Below the pieces are notes generated by a model. The model ran no database searches and was not told the origin of the DNA. It worked only from the letters and a program-made list of their open reading frames with translations. A stretch of DNA of 64,000 nucleotides from Bin87 sp965261925 (GTDB lineage: Bacteria > Chloroflexota > Dehalococcoidia > Lucifugimonadales > UBA3495), in contig OZ253486.1 of the NCBI GenBank assembly GCA_965261925.1, positions 496,001 to 560,000 on the forward strand, in the 5' to 3' direction. Every line of letters begins with the position of its first letter. The first letter of the stretch is position 1. This document shows, piece after piece, positions 27,671-37,382 of this stretch. Both the position numbers and the translations under genes were made by a program.

Positions 27671-29370
27671 ATGTCAGACAATACGATCCGAAAGTATCTC
27701 CGGCCGGCGGCATTGGCATTGGCGGCGGGGATCACACTCGCCCTGATCGCTCTGGTAATTTTCGCGCCGTTGCAGGGCGCAGCGCTGCCACAGGGGCCGC
27801 CCCCTCCACTGACGCCGCCGCCCGTGCCGACGCCCACGCCGGTGGTTTTGGGAGTCCCGGCGAAGGTGGAAGCCACGCCCACCGGTAATACCGGCGAGGT
27901 TTTCGTGGTATGGAAGCCCGCGCAAAACGCCACCGTCCACTGGGTATGGTCTGCGAAGTGGGACAATACCGGCGGGAAATGGACCCCGACCCCCGGCGAG
28001 TGGGATCAGGCGGTGGTGGGCGGTCTGGAAAATTGGGAAGATCATTGGTTCAGCGTCATTGCCGGCCTGGACCGGGGGAATGGCGAATACGAATGGTCCA
28101 AGTGGAGCAATTGGGCGAAAGCCGCCCCTGAATGGCATCCAACTCCGCTTCCGGATCCGACAGCTGGCATCGGCGACGTGGACATACATATCACTCACGG
28201 CTCCAACGGACAGGAAGCTGTTGCCCGCACGCCTTGCGACGGTCCAACAGCGCCCATCGTTCTGACCGTCCACGGTGGCGGGAGTCCAACTGGCGCCTCC
28301 TGCATCTATGGAAAAGACGCCAACTTCAACCTGACTCCATTGGTGTCCAGCGGCCATAACTTCAAGATACAAATGGCCTGCATCGACCCCGCCCTGGCAG
28401 ATTGCGCGTCGGCAACGGGCGCATACCGGGCAAATTGGGACATTGGCTTTGTTGAGCGCGTCAGGCGCCGCACCGATGGGCAGGTACAATTTGAGGTTGC
28501 ATCGTTCCCTGAATTGAGCATCGCCGGCCCCGACGCGTTGCGCCTTGTTGGGAACGGCGTACTGTCAGCGGCACAAATCGATCCCGCTTACGTGAGCGGC
28601 GACCATCCCGTCATGGACATCAGCAACCTCTGGGGCCTGTATCCCGATCAGGCTGCCCATCTCGCCGTTATTGACGCTGTACAACCTGCAATGGCCGAAC
28701 TCACTGCGACGAACGGCGGCGTGCAGGTCGCCTACATGATGACCGCAACCACTACCTATTCTCTCGGAATGAAGTGCATGACGATTTGAATACCTGGCGA
28801 GGATTCCGGGTGGGCAGCCACAGCGCAAACCTCAGCGAATTACTGTCCGGCCTGGGGGCCGACCCGCAATTGCTGGCCTCCGCCGACGTGTACGCGGCCC
28901 TGGAGGGTCGCGTTATTGACGGCGCAATATCGTGCGCAACCTGTGGAGATGACCTGCGTTGGTACGAAGTTGCCGACTACATCGTCGGCCCCCTCTTCAA
29001 CGTGCCCCACAGCTGGCTTGCCGTCAATCTCGAGATCTGGAACGCGATGCCCCTAGACCTGCAGAACATCATCCTGGAAGAAGGCGCACGCCACGCGTAC
29101 TTGAACCGTCATCTGGTGTTGCTCAGCGTCGAGCCGGAGGCGGTAGATCATACTATCGGCAACGGTATGCGATACGCGCATTTCTCCTACCGGATACAGG
29201 ATGAAATGCGCCTGTCCGCCATCAAGAACGTGGTTCCCCAGTGGGTCGAGCGTGCTGGTGGCCCGACCTCAGAAGCTATCCGCCTCTTCAACACCCTCGT
29301 GTACCCAATCGTCAACGTGTACGTCAACCCCGACGGCTCAGCATCGGCTGGAAACCAAACCACTCCGTAA
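27671..29370 (+). pseudogene. TRAP-type (DctP-like) solute-binding protein, frameshifted
   Basis: The gene reads in one frame from ATG 27671 to 28789 and in another from about 28735 to 29370. The protein homology passes from GGVQVAYMMTATT in the first frame to HYLFSRNEV and NTWRGFRVGSHSANLSELLS in the second, so the frame changes between about 28735 and 28765. The N-terminus has a membrane anchor (residues 11-34), a Pro-rich linker and a fibronectin-III-like domain (about 60-140) before the DctP fold, an arrangement I have mainly seen suggested in Chloroflexota. Both halves look otherwise undamaged, so the change may be recent, a sequence error or programmed. TRAP membrane subunits are not nearby. 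Confidence 0.75.
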
Positions 29371-29394
29371 TCGCATGCGGGACGAGGACCACCC

Positions 29395-30525
29395 ATGCAA
29401 TTTGAAACCATTGCCGCCCAGGCGGCGCACCAGATCGATCCGGCCACGGGAGCGGTCGCGCCTCCCATCTACCTTTCGACCACGTTCGAGCGGGACGCGG
29501 ACGGCGAGTACTCGCGCGGGTTCGTCTACTCCCGTGTCGACAACCCGAACCGCCATGCCCTGGAAGAGTGCCTCGCCCTGCTGGAGGGTGGGGAAACAGG
29601 AAACGCGGCGAGCGCTGCCTTCGCCTCCGGTTCGGCGGCTACCGCTGCCGTGTTCCAGGCCCTGGCTCCCGGCGACCACGTGATCGCGCCGGACGACTGC
29701 TATCACGGCACGTCGCGCATGCTCCGTGAGGTGTTCGCGCCGTGGGGCGTCGAGATCTCGTTCGTCGACATGACCGATGCGGACGCAGTGCAGCGCTCCG
29801 TGCGCCCCAACACGCGCCTGGTCTGGGTCGAAACGCCGTCCAATCCCTTGCTCAAGATAACCGACATCGCGCGGATGGCCGCCATCGCCCATTCGGCCGG
29901 CGCTGCGTGCGCCTGCGACAACACCTGGGCCAGCCCGATGCTGCAGCGACCCTTCGAATCGGACGCCGATCTGGTCGTGCATTCGACCACCAAGTATCTG
30001 AGCGGACACGAGGATGTGACCGGTGGCGCTGTGGTCGGTCGCGAGGACCCCCTCTTCTTCCAGCGGGTCCGGCTGATCCAGAACCTGTGCGGCGCGGTGC
30101 CGTCGCCCTTCGATTGCTGGCTCACCCTGCGCGGCATCCGGACGCTGCCGGTGCGGATGCGGGCCCACTCAGCCAATGCGGGTCAACTGGCGCGGTTCCT
30201 GGAGGACCACTCCCAAGTGTCCGCGGTGCACTATCCGGGGCTACCGGACCATCCGGGCCACGATATCGCCGCCCGGCAGATGTCCGACTTCGGCGGGATG
30301 CTGTCCTTCCAGGTTGCCGGCGGGCGTGAGGCAGCGATGGCCGTCGCAGCCGGGGTGAAGCTGTTCGTGCGGGCCACCAGCCTGGGCGGGACGCAGAGCC
30401 TGATCGAGCACCGGGCGTCCATTGAAGGACCGGACACCACGACGCCGGACGACCTGCTGCGGGTATCCGTGGGGCTGGAGAACGCCGACGACCTGATAGG
30501 CGACCTCGCCCAGGCTTTGGGGTAA
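29395..30525 (+). CDS. Trans-sulfuration PLP enzyme (cystathionine gamma-synthase/lyase type)
   Basis: A 376-residue Cys/Met-metabolism PLP enzyme. It has the N-terminal APPIYLSTTFE and the YSRVDNPNRHALEE region, GSAATAAVFQALAPGDHVIA binding the PLP phosphate, VETPSNPLLKITDI, the cofactor Asp in CACDNTWASP, and the Schiff-base Lys K200 in STTKYLSGH. The end SLGGTQSLIEHRAS is characteristic. It may make cystathionine, cleave it, or sulfhydrylate a homoserine ester; the sequence does not separate these. It starts 24 bases after the frameshifted DctP gene. Confidence 0.93.
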   Translation: MQFETIAAQAAHQIDPATGAVAPPIYLSTTFERDADGEYSRGFVYSRVDNPNRHALEECLALLEGGETGNAASAAFASGSAATAAVFQALAPGDHVIAPDDCYHGTSRMLREVFAPWGVEISFVDMTDADAVQRSVRPNTRLVWVETPSNPLLKITDIARMAAIAHSAGAACACDNTWASPMLQRPFESDADLVVHSTTKYLSGHEDVTGGAVVGREDPLFFQRVRLIQNLCGAVPSPFDCWLTLRGIRTLPVRMRAHSANAGQLARFLEDHSQVSAVHYPGLPDHPGHDIAARQMSDFGGMLSFQVAGGREAAMAVAAGVKLFVRATSLGGTQSLIEHRASIEGPDTTTPDDLLRVSVGLENADDLIGDLAQALG

Positions 30526-30763
30526 TCTTATCGCTCTTGATGACGATCTCGTACGCCGAAGACAACCGTCTCCGCATGTTACGCAATCTCGACCTACCGA
30601 TCGCGACCCACAGAATGTAAAGGGAACCATCGGGCAGCTTTGCCAAGGCAGAGCGCAACTCACCTGAGTTGATCCCGCCGCAGGTCAATCGTCCATCGTC
30701 TTGCCGTGTGGTACCATCTGACCGCCAAACGAACGATCGGCGCGACGGTGGGAGACGATCACG

Positions 30764-31855
30764 GTGACCCAGATCAACGATTTTCCAAGAGACCCTAACG
30801 ACGCCGAGCCCGGTGTCCAGCGGGGCCTGTCATATATCGCCGCCGACGAATTCGATCTGGCCATTGCCGAGTTTGATGAGGTCTTGGCCGGCGATCCCGA
30901 CCATGTCCAGGCTTGGTGCGGTCGTGCCGCCGCCTTAGTGAGTCAGGGTCGCGAAGAGGAGGCGATGGACAACTACGATCGAGCCCTGTCCGTGGCCCCC
31001 AACAACGCAGCCGCACGTTTCGGCCGCGGAACCATCTACGCATCATGGGGCGAATTTGAGCTCGCCCTGGCGGAATTAGATCTAGCCACCGAAAACGACC
31101 CTAGCCTGGCTGCGGCCTACCTGGGTCGCGGTGTGGTGTACACCCAAATGGAACAGCACGATCTCGCCCTGGACAATTTCGACCGTGCCATTGGTCTGGA
31201 CCCTTCCGACGTCCAGATTCACTTCCAACGTGCCGATCTCTGTTCCCAGCTCGGCCTGACCGACCAGGCCATCTCCTCCTACGGCGAGGTCGTAAAGCTC
31301 GACCCCGAGAACGCCGGCGCCCACATAGGTCGGGCCATGACCTACGCCGATGGCGGCAGGTTCCGCCAAGCCATTACCGACCTGAATCGCGCCATCAAAA
31401 TCGACCCTGACGACCACTATGCTTATCTGGCCCGGGGCGGGGTGCGCGAGTTCACCGGGAAGGAGCGACAGGCCGTCAGCGACTACAACCGCGCCGTCCG
31501 ACTGGCTCCCGAAGACCCACTGCCCTATCTCGCTCGAGGCCAAGTCCTGCTGGGTCAGGGCAAAACCGTTGCGGCGCTGGCCGATTATGAACAAGCCGTG
31601 GCTCTGGGGCCGGACAACCCGGAGGCTTACATGGGACGCGGATGCGTATATATCGAACTCGACGAGGCGAACCTGGCAGTCATGGACTTCAATACTGCAA
31701 TCAGTCTTGACCCCGCGAACCCTACCCTCTACTTTCAGCGCGGCGTAGCTTATTTGCACCAGGGCAATGTGTCTCAGGGCGAAGCGGATATGGAGACTGC
31801 CAGCGCTTTGGGACTTGACCCGCAAGCGCTTGAAGCGGTGATGTTCGGACAATGA
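30764..31855 (+). CDS. Tetratricopeptide-repeat protein
   Basis: A 363-residue protein made almost wholly of TPRs: about ten 34-residue units beginning at residue 16, each with the A-x-x-x-x-x-G and Asp-Pro ends (for example AIGLDPSD, VVKLDPENAGAHIGRAMTYA and AIKIDPDDHYAYLARG). There is no signal peptide or enzyme domain. It probably serves as a protein-binding scaffold in the cytoplasm. Translation starts at GTG 30764. The next gene, a hydantoinase, follows after about 60 bases on the same strand. Confidence 0.88.
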   Translation: MTQINDFPRDPNDAEPGVQRGLSYIAADEFDLAIAEFDEVLAGDPDHVQAWCGRAAALVSQGREEEAMDNYDRALSVAPNNAAARFGRGTIYASWGEFELALAELDLATENDPSLAAAYLGRGVVYTQMEQHDLALDNFDRAIGLDPSDVQIHFQRADLCSQLGLTDQAISSYGEVVKLDPENAGAHIGRAMTYADGGRFRQAITDLNRAIKIDPDDHYAYLARGGVREFTGKERQAVSDYNRAVRLAPEDPLPYLARGQVLLGQGKTVAALADYEQAVALGPDNPEAYMGRGCVYIELDEANLAVMDFNTAISLDPANPTLYFQRGVAYLHQGNVSQGEADMETASALGLDPQALEAVMFGQ

Positions 31856-31916
31856 TTGCACCAGCGCTGGCGCTTTGCCCTGTCATCGTAGAACCACTGG
31901 CCGCAGGAGGCTAACC

Positions 31917-33368
31917 ATGTTTGACTTGCTGATCACCGGCGGCACCGTCGTGATGCCTACCGAAGCCGCTGCGGTGGACGTCGGCGTGCAGGACGGGCGC
32001 ATCGTCGCCATCGGCGCCCCGGGCACTCTCATCGACGAAGCCGCGCAGACGATCGACGCCACCGGACGCATCGTCACTCCCGGCGGGATCGAGCCTCATA
32101 TCCACGCCGCCGCCAACGTCCAGGCCGGCGTACATCAGCAGGTCGAGGGCGTGCCCAACGCTGGCCCGCTGGACCACTCCCTGGGCGCAATCTGGGGCGG
32201 CACCACCACCGTGGTCGATTTCGCGCCAGCTCCCAACGAGGGCGAACTCGTCGGCGGCATCCTCGATTTCCTGTCGGTGTGGGAGGGCAACACCTACGCC
32301 GACTATTCCGCTCACGTGATCTATCGAACCAGCAACACCGCCGACAGCATCGCCCGCGTCGGCGAACTCATCAACAACGACTTTCCCAGCGTGAAGATCT
32401 TCACCACCAACATCCGACCGCCGCAGGACCCGCCGCTCAGCCTAACGCCCACCGGACGCATCGACAACGGACGCTTGGCCGACCTCACCGCGCAACTGGC
32501 CCGACACGATGGCGTCCTCGCCGTTCACGCGGAGGACGATGAGATCGTCATGTACAACTACCTGCTGGCGCAGCAGCGGGGCATGTGGGACTGGTACAAC
32601 GCCCATCTCATCCACTCCAAGGAGGTGGAAGACGTCGCCTTTCGCGACGTGATACGGATCGCGGAACACAACGGCGCCGGCATGTACTTCGTCCATGTCA
32701 CCGGCAGCGACGGCGTCAACGCCGTGGCCGCCGCCCGGAGCCGCGGCCTGCCCGTCTACGGTGAAGTTCTCACCCTCGCGCTGTCCTTCAATGCTTACCA
32801 GTACCGCGAACCCGACGGCATGAAGTACCACACCTACCCTTCCCTCAAGTATCCGGAAGATGGCAGCAACCTGTGGAACGGCCTGCTGGGCAACGACCTG
32901 ACCTTTACCGCCACCGACAGCAGTTTCACCACCTACCTGGACAAGACGGCTGGCCTGAACGTGCAGGACATGCGCGGCGGCAACATCGGCATCGAGATCC
33001 GCATGGGCGTCAACTACACCGAAGCCGTGGTGCGCCGTGGGATGCCCTTGACCCAGTTCGCCAACATCACCGCAACCAACGCCGCCCGCCTGCTGGGTAT
33101 GTACCCGCAAAAGGGCGTCATCGCCCCCGGCAGCGACGCCGACTTCGCCATCATCGACCCCACTGTCCACAAACGCCTCACCATGGACGACCTGCACCTG
33201 CGGGACTACAGCCCGTGGGAGGGTTGGGAGATCTTTGGCTGGCCGACCACGGTCATCCTTCGCGGCAAGGTGATGGTGGACAACGGGCAACTGCAGGGCA
33301 CGCCTGACGACGGCCAGCGCGTGCGCCGCCGGATCGATCCGGCGGTTCTGCAACGCCCGGCCTTCTAG
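31917..33368 (+). CDS. Dihydropyrimidinase/hydantoinase-family amidohydrolase
   Basis: A 483-residue metal-dependent amidohydrolase that opens cyclic amides such as hydantoins or dihydropyrimidines. The metal ligands are visible: the HxH pair in GGIEPHIHAA, the Lys (usually carbamylated) in FPSVKIFTTN, and His residues in VLAVHAEDDE and MYFVHVTGSDG. Near the C-terminus are the hallmark AARLLGMYPQKGVIAPGSDA and DFAIIDP. ATG 31917 is preceded by GCAGGAGG. The TAG stop lies within the left arm of a MITE-like element (33365-33508), so the last residues may have been changed by an insertion. Confidence 0.92.
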   Translation: MFDLLITGGTVVMPTEAAAVDVGVQDGRIVAIGAPGTLIDEAAQTIDATGRIVTPGGIEPHIHAAANVQAGVHQQVEGVPNAGPLDHSLGAIWGGTTTVVDFAPAPNEGELVGGILDFLSVWEGNTYADYSAHVIYRTSNTADSIARVGELINNDFPSVKIFTTNIRPPQDPPLSLTPTGRIDNGRLADLTAQLARHDGVLAVHAEDDEIVMYNYLLAQQRGMWDWYNAHLIHSKEVEDVAFRDVIRIAEHNGAGMYFVHVTGSDGVNAVAAARSRGLPVYGEVLTLALSFNAYQYREPDGMKYHTYPSLKYPEDGSNLWNGLLGNDLTFTATDSSFTTYLDKTAGLNVQDMRGGNIGIEIRMGVNYTEAVVRRGMPLTQFANITATNAARLLGMYPQKGVIAPGSDADFAIIDPTVHKRLTMDDLHLRDYSPWEGWEIFGWPTTVILRGKVMVDNGQLQGTPDDGQRVRRRIDPAVLQRPAF

Positions 33369-33508
33369 TATTACAACGACGGCTTGACGTGCTGCTTCGG
33401 GAAAGTTTCGTGGCGCAAGTACTGTTGCGACATTTGTACGACGTACATTTGCGAAGGGAATGGGCCAGCGGCAAGCGTCCCATCGTAAATGCGTCGTTGT
33501 AATACTAG
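33365..33508. mobile_element. MITE-like element with perfect 17-bp terminal inverted repeats
   Basis: CTAGTATTACAACGACG at 33365-33381 is repeated exactly in inverted orientation at 33492-33508, enclosing 110 bases. The interior has a smaller palindrome (TGTAC-GAC-GTACA) and no frame. The left arm contains the stop codon of the hydantoinase gene. No transposase in the window has matching ends, so the origin is unknown. Confidence 0.75.
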
Positions 33509-33574
33509 GCTGCCCTACGCTGAAAGCTGTACGCTCCGGCTGACCCCAGCCAACCGGAGGGTGTCGCTGCCACC

Positions 33575-35050
33575 ATGGTAAACGACACACAGGACAATGT
33601 TCTCTTCTGCCGCTTCTGCGGCCACCTCAACCGGGGAACGGAGGCCGGCGACGAGAACATCGCCAGCGCCCGATGCGCCGGCTGCGGGGCGTTTTCGGGC
33701 CTGGAGACGGTCGCCGAATCTGAAGCCCAACAACGTTCGCGCCGCATCCGGCTGGACTTCCTGCGAAGCCGATTGATACGTGTCGCCATTGTCGTCCTGC
33801 CCCTGCTGGCGCTCACCATCTGGGTTTTGTGGCAATACACGGGGCTGCCCCCGGACCCGCCCGATCCATCGACCCGGATCGGCGATACTGCTGCAAGCGC
33901 CGCGGTAGACGACTGGCCGCAGGCCGGCCGCGGCGTGACCAATCTAGCCTCCGCCAGCGCTCTTGATCTGCCGCCTGGGACGGCTCCCAGGACCGTATGG
34001 AATTACGCCGCCGGCGCTCCCATAGTCGCCCCGCCGGCAGTCTCGGGCGATCGGGTGTATCTGACCGACGAGGCAGGAAACGTGACGGCGTTGGATCGAG
34101 ACACGGGAGACGTCGTGTGGCAGTACGAGTCCCGGCTCCCCGCCGGAGTTACCCCGGCGGTGGCGGATGGGCTGGTATTCGTCGTATTCCGGCCCGGCCT
34201 GGTGTCGGCATTGGAGGCCGACACCGGAGAGGTCGTGTGGTCGCGTCGACTGGGAGCGGCCTCGCTACCATCACCCACCATCGCGGACGGCCGGCTGTAC
34301 GTGGCCGAAAGCGACAAGAACCGTCTGATCGCCCTGGATGCCGCCAACGGCAAAACCCTGTGGGAGTACCGCCTCGGGGACTGGGTCATCGCGCCGCCAG
34401 TCGTGATCGACGACAAGGTGATCGCCACGGCCAACGACGCCAACGTACATGTCATTGACGCCGAAACTGGGCGGCGGCGCATGATCTATGACGCCGGTCG
34501 GTCCCGTTGGGTGCGCGGCGGCCCCATCGCCACCGACGACCTGCTTCACTTCAGCAGCTTCGGCGGACGGGTCTGGGGCATCGACTACCAGGGACACCGA
34601 TACCCGCTGGAGCGGCAGATCCTCTACTTCAGAACGCTGATGTGGGTGTGGGGTTTCGTGAAACAGGGTCCCGTGCAGCAGGGAAACGTCTGGACCTCGT
34701 GGAGCGTGGACGACCAGCCCTATCAACCGGCGCTGTCGGGCACCACCCTGGTCGTCGCAGACGCCGTGGGCCCGGTCACCGCGTTGGACTCCGCTGACGG
34801 GTCAGTGCTTTGGGAGATCGACTTGGGCGCGGACATCACGGCCCCCGCCACTACCGCGGGGCTCGTCGCGTTGGTGGGCGACGAGCTCGGCCGCGTAACG
34901 GCCCTCACGATCGCCGATGGTTCGACCGAATGGACGACGACTCTGGATAGTTCGATAACGGCGTCCCCGATCGCAGCGGGAGGCCTGGTCCTCGTACCCA
35001 CTGCGGCTGACGGCGGGACCCTGGTTGCCCTGTCCCACGACAAAAACTGA
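33575..35050 (+). CDS. Membrane-anchored PQQ-like beta-propeller with N-terminal zinc ribbon
   Basis: A 491-residue protein. Its start carries two CxxC pairs (C12-x2-C15 and C34-x2-C37), a zinc ribbon. Next comes a basic stretch and one transmembrane helix (about residues 67-88), then a Pro-rich linker. The rest is a propeller of PQQ-type repeats, for example VYLTDEAGNVTALDRDTGDV, RLYVAESDKNRLIALDAANG and TALDSADGSVLWEIDLG. The topology implies a cytoplasmic zinc ribbon and an outside propeller, as in BamB-like or quinoprotein-like folds. No catalytic residues can be assigned, so it may be a binding protein. It ends before a good terminator. Confidence 0.86.
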   Translation: MVNDTQDNVLFCRFCGHLNRGTEAGDENIASARCAGCGAFSGLETVAESEAQQRSRRIRLDFLRSRLIRVAIVVLPLLALTIWVLWQYTGLPPDPPDPSTRIGDTAASAAVDDWPQAGRGVTNLASASALDLPPGTAPRTVWNYAAGAPIVAPPAVSGDRVYLTDEAGNVTALDRDTGDVVWQYESRLPAGVTPAVADGLVFVVFRPGLVSALEADTGEVVWSRRLGAASLPSPTIADGRLYVAESDKNRLIALDAANGKTLWEYRLGDWVIAPPVVIDDKVIATANDANVHVIDAETGRRRMIYDAGRSRWVRGGPIATDDLLHFSSFGGRVWGIDYQGHRYPLERQILYFRTLMWVWGFVKQGPVQQGNVWTSWSVDDQPYQPALSGTTLVVADAVGPVTALDSADGSVLWEIDLGADITAPATTAGLVALVGDELGRVTALTIADGSTEWTTTLDSSITASPIAAGGLVLVPTAADGGTLVALSHDKN

Positions 35051-35075
35051 TCGTCTCCGTTTCAGTCTTTTCTTC

Positions 35076-35097
35076 ACGCCCCACGTGGGCGTTTTTT
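35076..35097 (+). terminator. Rho-independent terminator after the PQQ-like gene
   Basis: ACGCCC pairs with GGGCGT across CACGT, directly followed by six T residues. Confidence 0.85.
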
Positions 35098-35407
35098 CGT
35101 GTGTCGTTTGCCCAAGCATTCGATTGCGTCGTTGTCGAGACAATTGGCGCCGCGTGGCATTCAGTCAATTATTATCATCATCAAACACAATAATATCTTT
35201 CGATGAGTATAACGCTTTTCGTCTTTACATAGGCCATCATGGCGCATTACGATTGCCCGCACCCGCATTGGGGTTGTTTTGCTGATCACACAAAAGCCCA
35301 TATCACACAAAAGCCCATATATCGATATTATCCGCTAAAGATTACCCAGACAGCGCCAAGGCGTTCAAACCGAGTTCGTTCTGAGATGGAATTGGAGGGT
35401 AACTACT
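35098..35407. other. AT-rich intergenic region before the second transporter operon
   Basis: About 310 bases with distinctly higher AT than the rest of the window and no gene. It should carry the promoter of the next operon. A two-unit direct repeat lies at 35285-35318 and GGAGGGTAACTACT at its end may be the ribosome-binding region. Confidence 0.6.
35285..35318 (+). repeat. 17-bp direct repeat, two copies
   Basis: ATCACACAAAAGCCCAT occurs twice head to tail, about 90 bases before the binding-protein start. It may be a regulator-binding site or a slippage duplication. Confidence 0.75.
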
Positions 35408-37321
35408 ATGCGTCGTGTGAATCCAGGTATCAAAACCCTGTTGCTGGCCGGTTCTCTGCTGGCCCTCATCTTGATAATCGCCTGCGGCGGCGCGGCAACC
35501 GCTCCCGCGCCGGAATCGGATTCCTCCGCTGCTCCCTCCGGCGCGGCCGCAGGAGCGCAACCAGCAGCTACGGCCGCGCCTTCCGGCAGTTCAGCCCAGG
35601 CCCAACCCGCTGCAACCGCGGCGCCGGCCCAGCCTGCCGCGCCTTCCGGGCGTCCCACCGAGGCGGCGAATCCCACGCCCACGGTCGAACCGGTGGAAGT
35701 CCAGGCACCCGAAACCGACTGGGTCCATCAAGGCAAGCACGGGCGAACAATGAAGTGGGTGGCCCGGAACAACCCGGGGTTCTGGGACGTTCACTACGGA
35801 GCGAGCTTGACCACGACCCTGACACCGTCGGGTCCCAGGTTCAACCAGTTGGTGGAATACAACCCGGTTAACCCGGAGGAGATCATCGGCGACCTGGCGG
35901 AAAGCTGGGACGTCAGCGAAGACGGCACGGTGTACACCTTCTACCTCGCCGACGCTCGGTGGACGGACGGGCAGCCGGTGACGGCCAGCGACATCGTCTA
36001 CAGTCTGGACCGGATCACCCTCCCCGACGCGTTCCGCGGCCGCACCAACAGCCTGCGCGATTTCTATGAACACAAGACCGCGGAGGTGATCGACGACCGG
36101 ACGGTGCGCGTGCCCATCAAGTTTCCGGCAGCCACGTTCATGGTCAACCTGGCCTCGGACTACATGAAGATGTACCCGGAGCACGTCGCTGGACCCCTGA
36201 CCCAGGAGGACGTCAACTGCTGCCCGGAGAACATGATCGGCTCCGGCCCCTTCATCTTCAAGGACGGCAGCTGGCAGAAGCAGGAGGCCTACGAATACGT
36301 CAGAAACGACGACTACTTCAAGGCTCCGCGTCCCTACTTTGACGGGTTCAAGGTCTTCCTGATCCAGGACGTGGCTCGCGCCATTGCAACGCTGAAGGTC
36401 GGCCAGGCCGACGGGACCTACTACCCGGTGCTGGCGACATACACTGAATTCGTCGAGCAGCTGGAACATGACACCGACGGCCGGATGCGCGCCCTGTTCA
36501 TGGAAAACGTGCAGCGCGCCGGGCTTAATTACAACTGGCTGGTCGAGCCTTATGATGACCCAAGAGTCAGGACGGCCCTGTGGCTCGTCATTGACCAGGA
36601 AGAGCTAGTCGAGAAGATCCTTCGCGGCAACGGCACCGTGGGCACCCATTTCCACGTCGGGTTTGCCCCCAACGAAAGCGTCGAAGCGCTGTACGAGCTG
36701 CCGGGATACCGACGCGATGCCGATGGCAGCAAGTCCCAGGCGGACCTGGACGAAGCCAAGAGGCTGCTCGCGGAGGCCGGATACCCGGACGGGTTCAGCG
36801 GCACCATCACCACCATCCTGACCGGATGCACCGCCACCTCCGCCCAGTGGGTCAGCCAGGTCTGGAAGAACGAGCTCAACCTGGAAATGGAGATCGAGTC
36901 CAGCGACGTCGCGACCCTGTACTCCAAGTGGCGCAGCAACGACTACGAAGTGATTATTTCCTGCGGCAGCGGCATCATCCTCCCCGACCCCTCGGACATC
37001 CTCAACCAGTGGTACGGCATGGACACCATGCGCAACTCCGGCAACTGGACCACCACCGAGTTCGATAGGCTCAAGGTCGCTCAGGCCAAGGAGTTGGATC
37101 CCGACAAGCGCGAACAGCTTTTCACGGAGATGGTCGATCTTCTCCGGGCAGAGGTGCCACACTTTATGCCCACGGGTTGGATACACGCCGGCGGCACCCT
37201 GGACTACCGCGTACGCAACTACCACGTCCCGAGGACCATCCAGATGATCCACAAGCTGGACCACATGTGGTGGGACGAAAACGCGGAGAAGCCTCCAATA
37301 GGAACAGGCTATCAACCGTAG
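35408..37321 (+). CDS. Oligopeptide-type ABC transporter substrate-binding lipoprotein (SBP_bac_5)
   Basis: A 637-residue binding lipoprotein with signal peptide, lipobox in LILIIACGG (about residues 18-26), and an Ala/Pro/Ser-rich tether to about residue 95. The mature domain begins with NNPGFWDVHYGAS and holds the family pattern GDLAESWDVSEDGTVYTFYL, then AEAGYPDGFSGTI. It is strongly similar, block by block, to the binding protein at 39628 (for instance PRFNQLVEYNPVNPEEIIGD), so the two cassettes are tandem duplicates. Permeases follow on the same strand after 61 bases. The substrate is not known. Confidence 0.93.
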   Translation: MRRVNPGIKTLLLAGSLLALILIIACGGAATAPAPESDSSAAPSGAAAGAQPAATAAPSGSSAQAQPAATAAPAQPAAPSGRPTEAANPTPTVEPVEVQAPETDWVHQGKHGRTMKWVARNNPGFWDVHYGASLTTTLTPSGPRFNQLVEYNPVNPEEIIGDLAESWDVSEDGTVYTFYLADARWTDGQPVTASDIVYSLDRITLPDAFRGRTNSLRDFYEHKTAEVIDDRTVRVPIKFPAATFMVNLASDYMKMYPEHVAGPLTQEDVNCCPENMIGSGPFIFKDGSWQKQEAYEYVRNDDYFKAPRPYFDGFKVFLIQDVARAIATLKVGQADGTYYPVLATYTEFVEQLEHDTDGRMRALFMENVQRAGLNYNWLVEPYDDPRVRTALWLVIDQEELVEKILRGNGTVGTHFHVGFAPNESVEALYELPGYRRDADGSKSQADLDEAKRLLAEAGYPDGFSGTITTILTGCTATSAQWVSQVWKNELNLEMEIESSDVATLYSKWRSNDYEVIISCGSGIILPDPSDILNQWYGMDTMRNSGNWTTTEFDRLKVAQAKELDPDKREQLFTEMVDLLRAEVPHFMPTGWIHAGGTLDYRVRNYHVPRTIQMIHKLDHMWWDENAEKPPIGTGYQP

Positions 37322-37382
37322 GCACAGTTGACTCGACATCTAGCGCGGATTTCGTTGATCGCCAGGCCCGACACCGGGAGGC

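Noticed and set aside
30530..30690. Minus-strand frame after the trans-sulfuration gene (KLPDGSLYILWVAIGRSRLR)
   Set aside because: Looks somewhat protein-like but is too short, has no start signal and continues as a shadow of the upstream gene.
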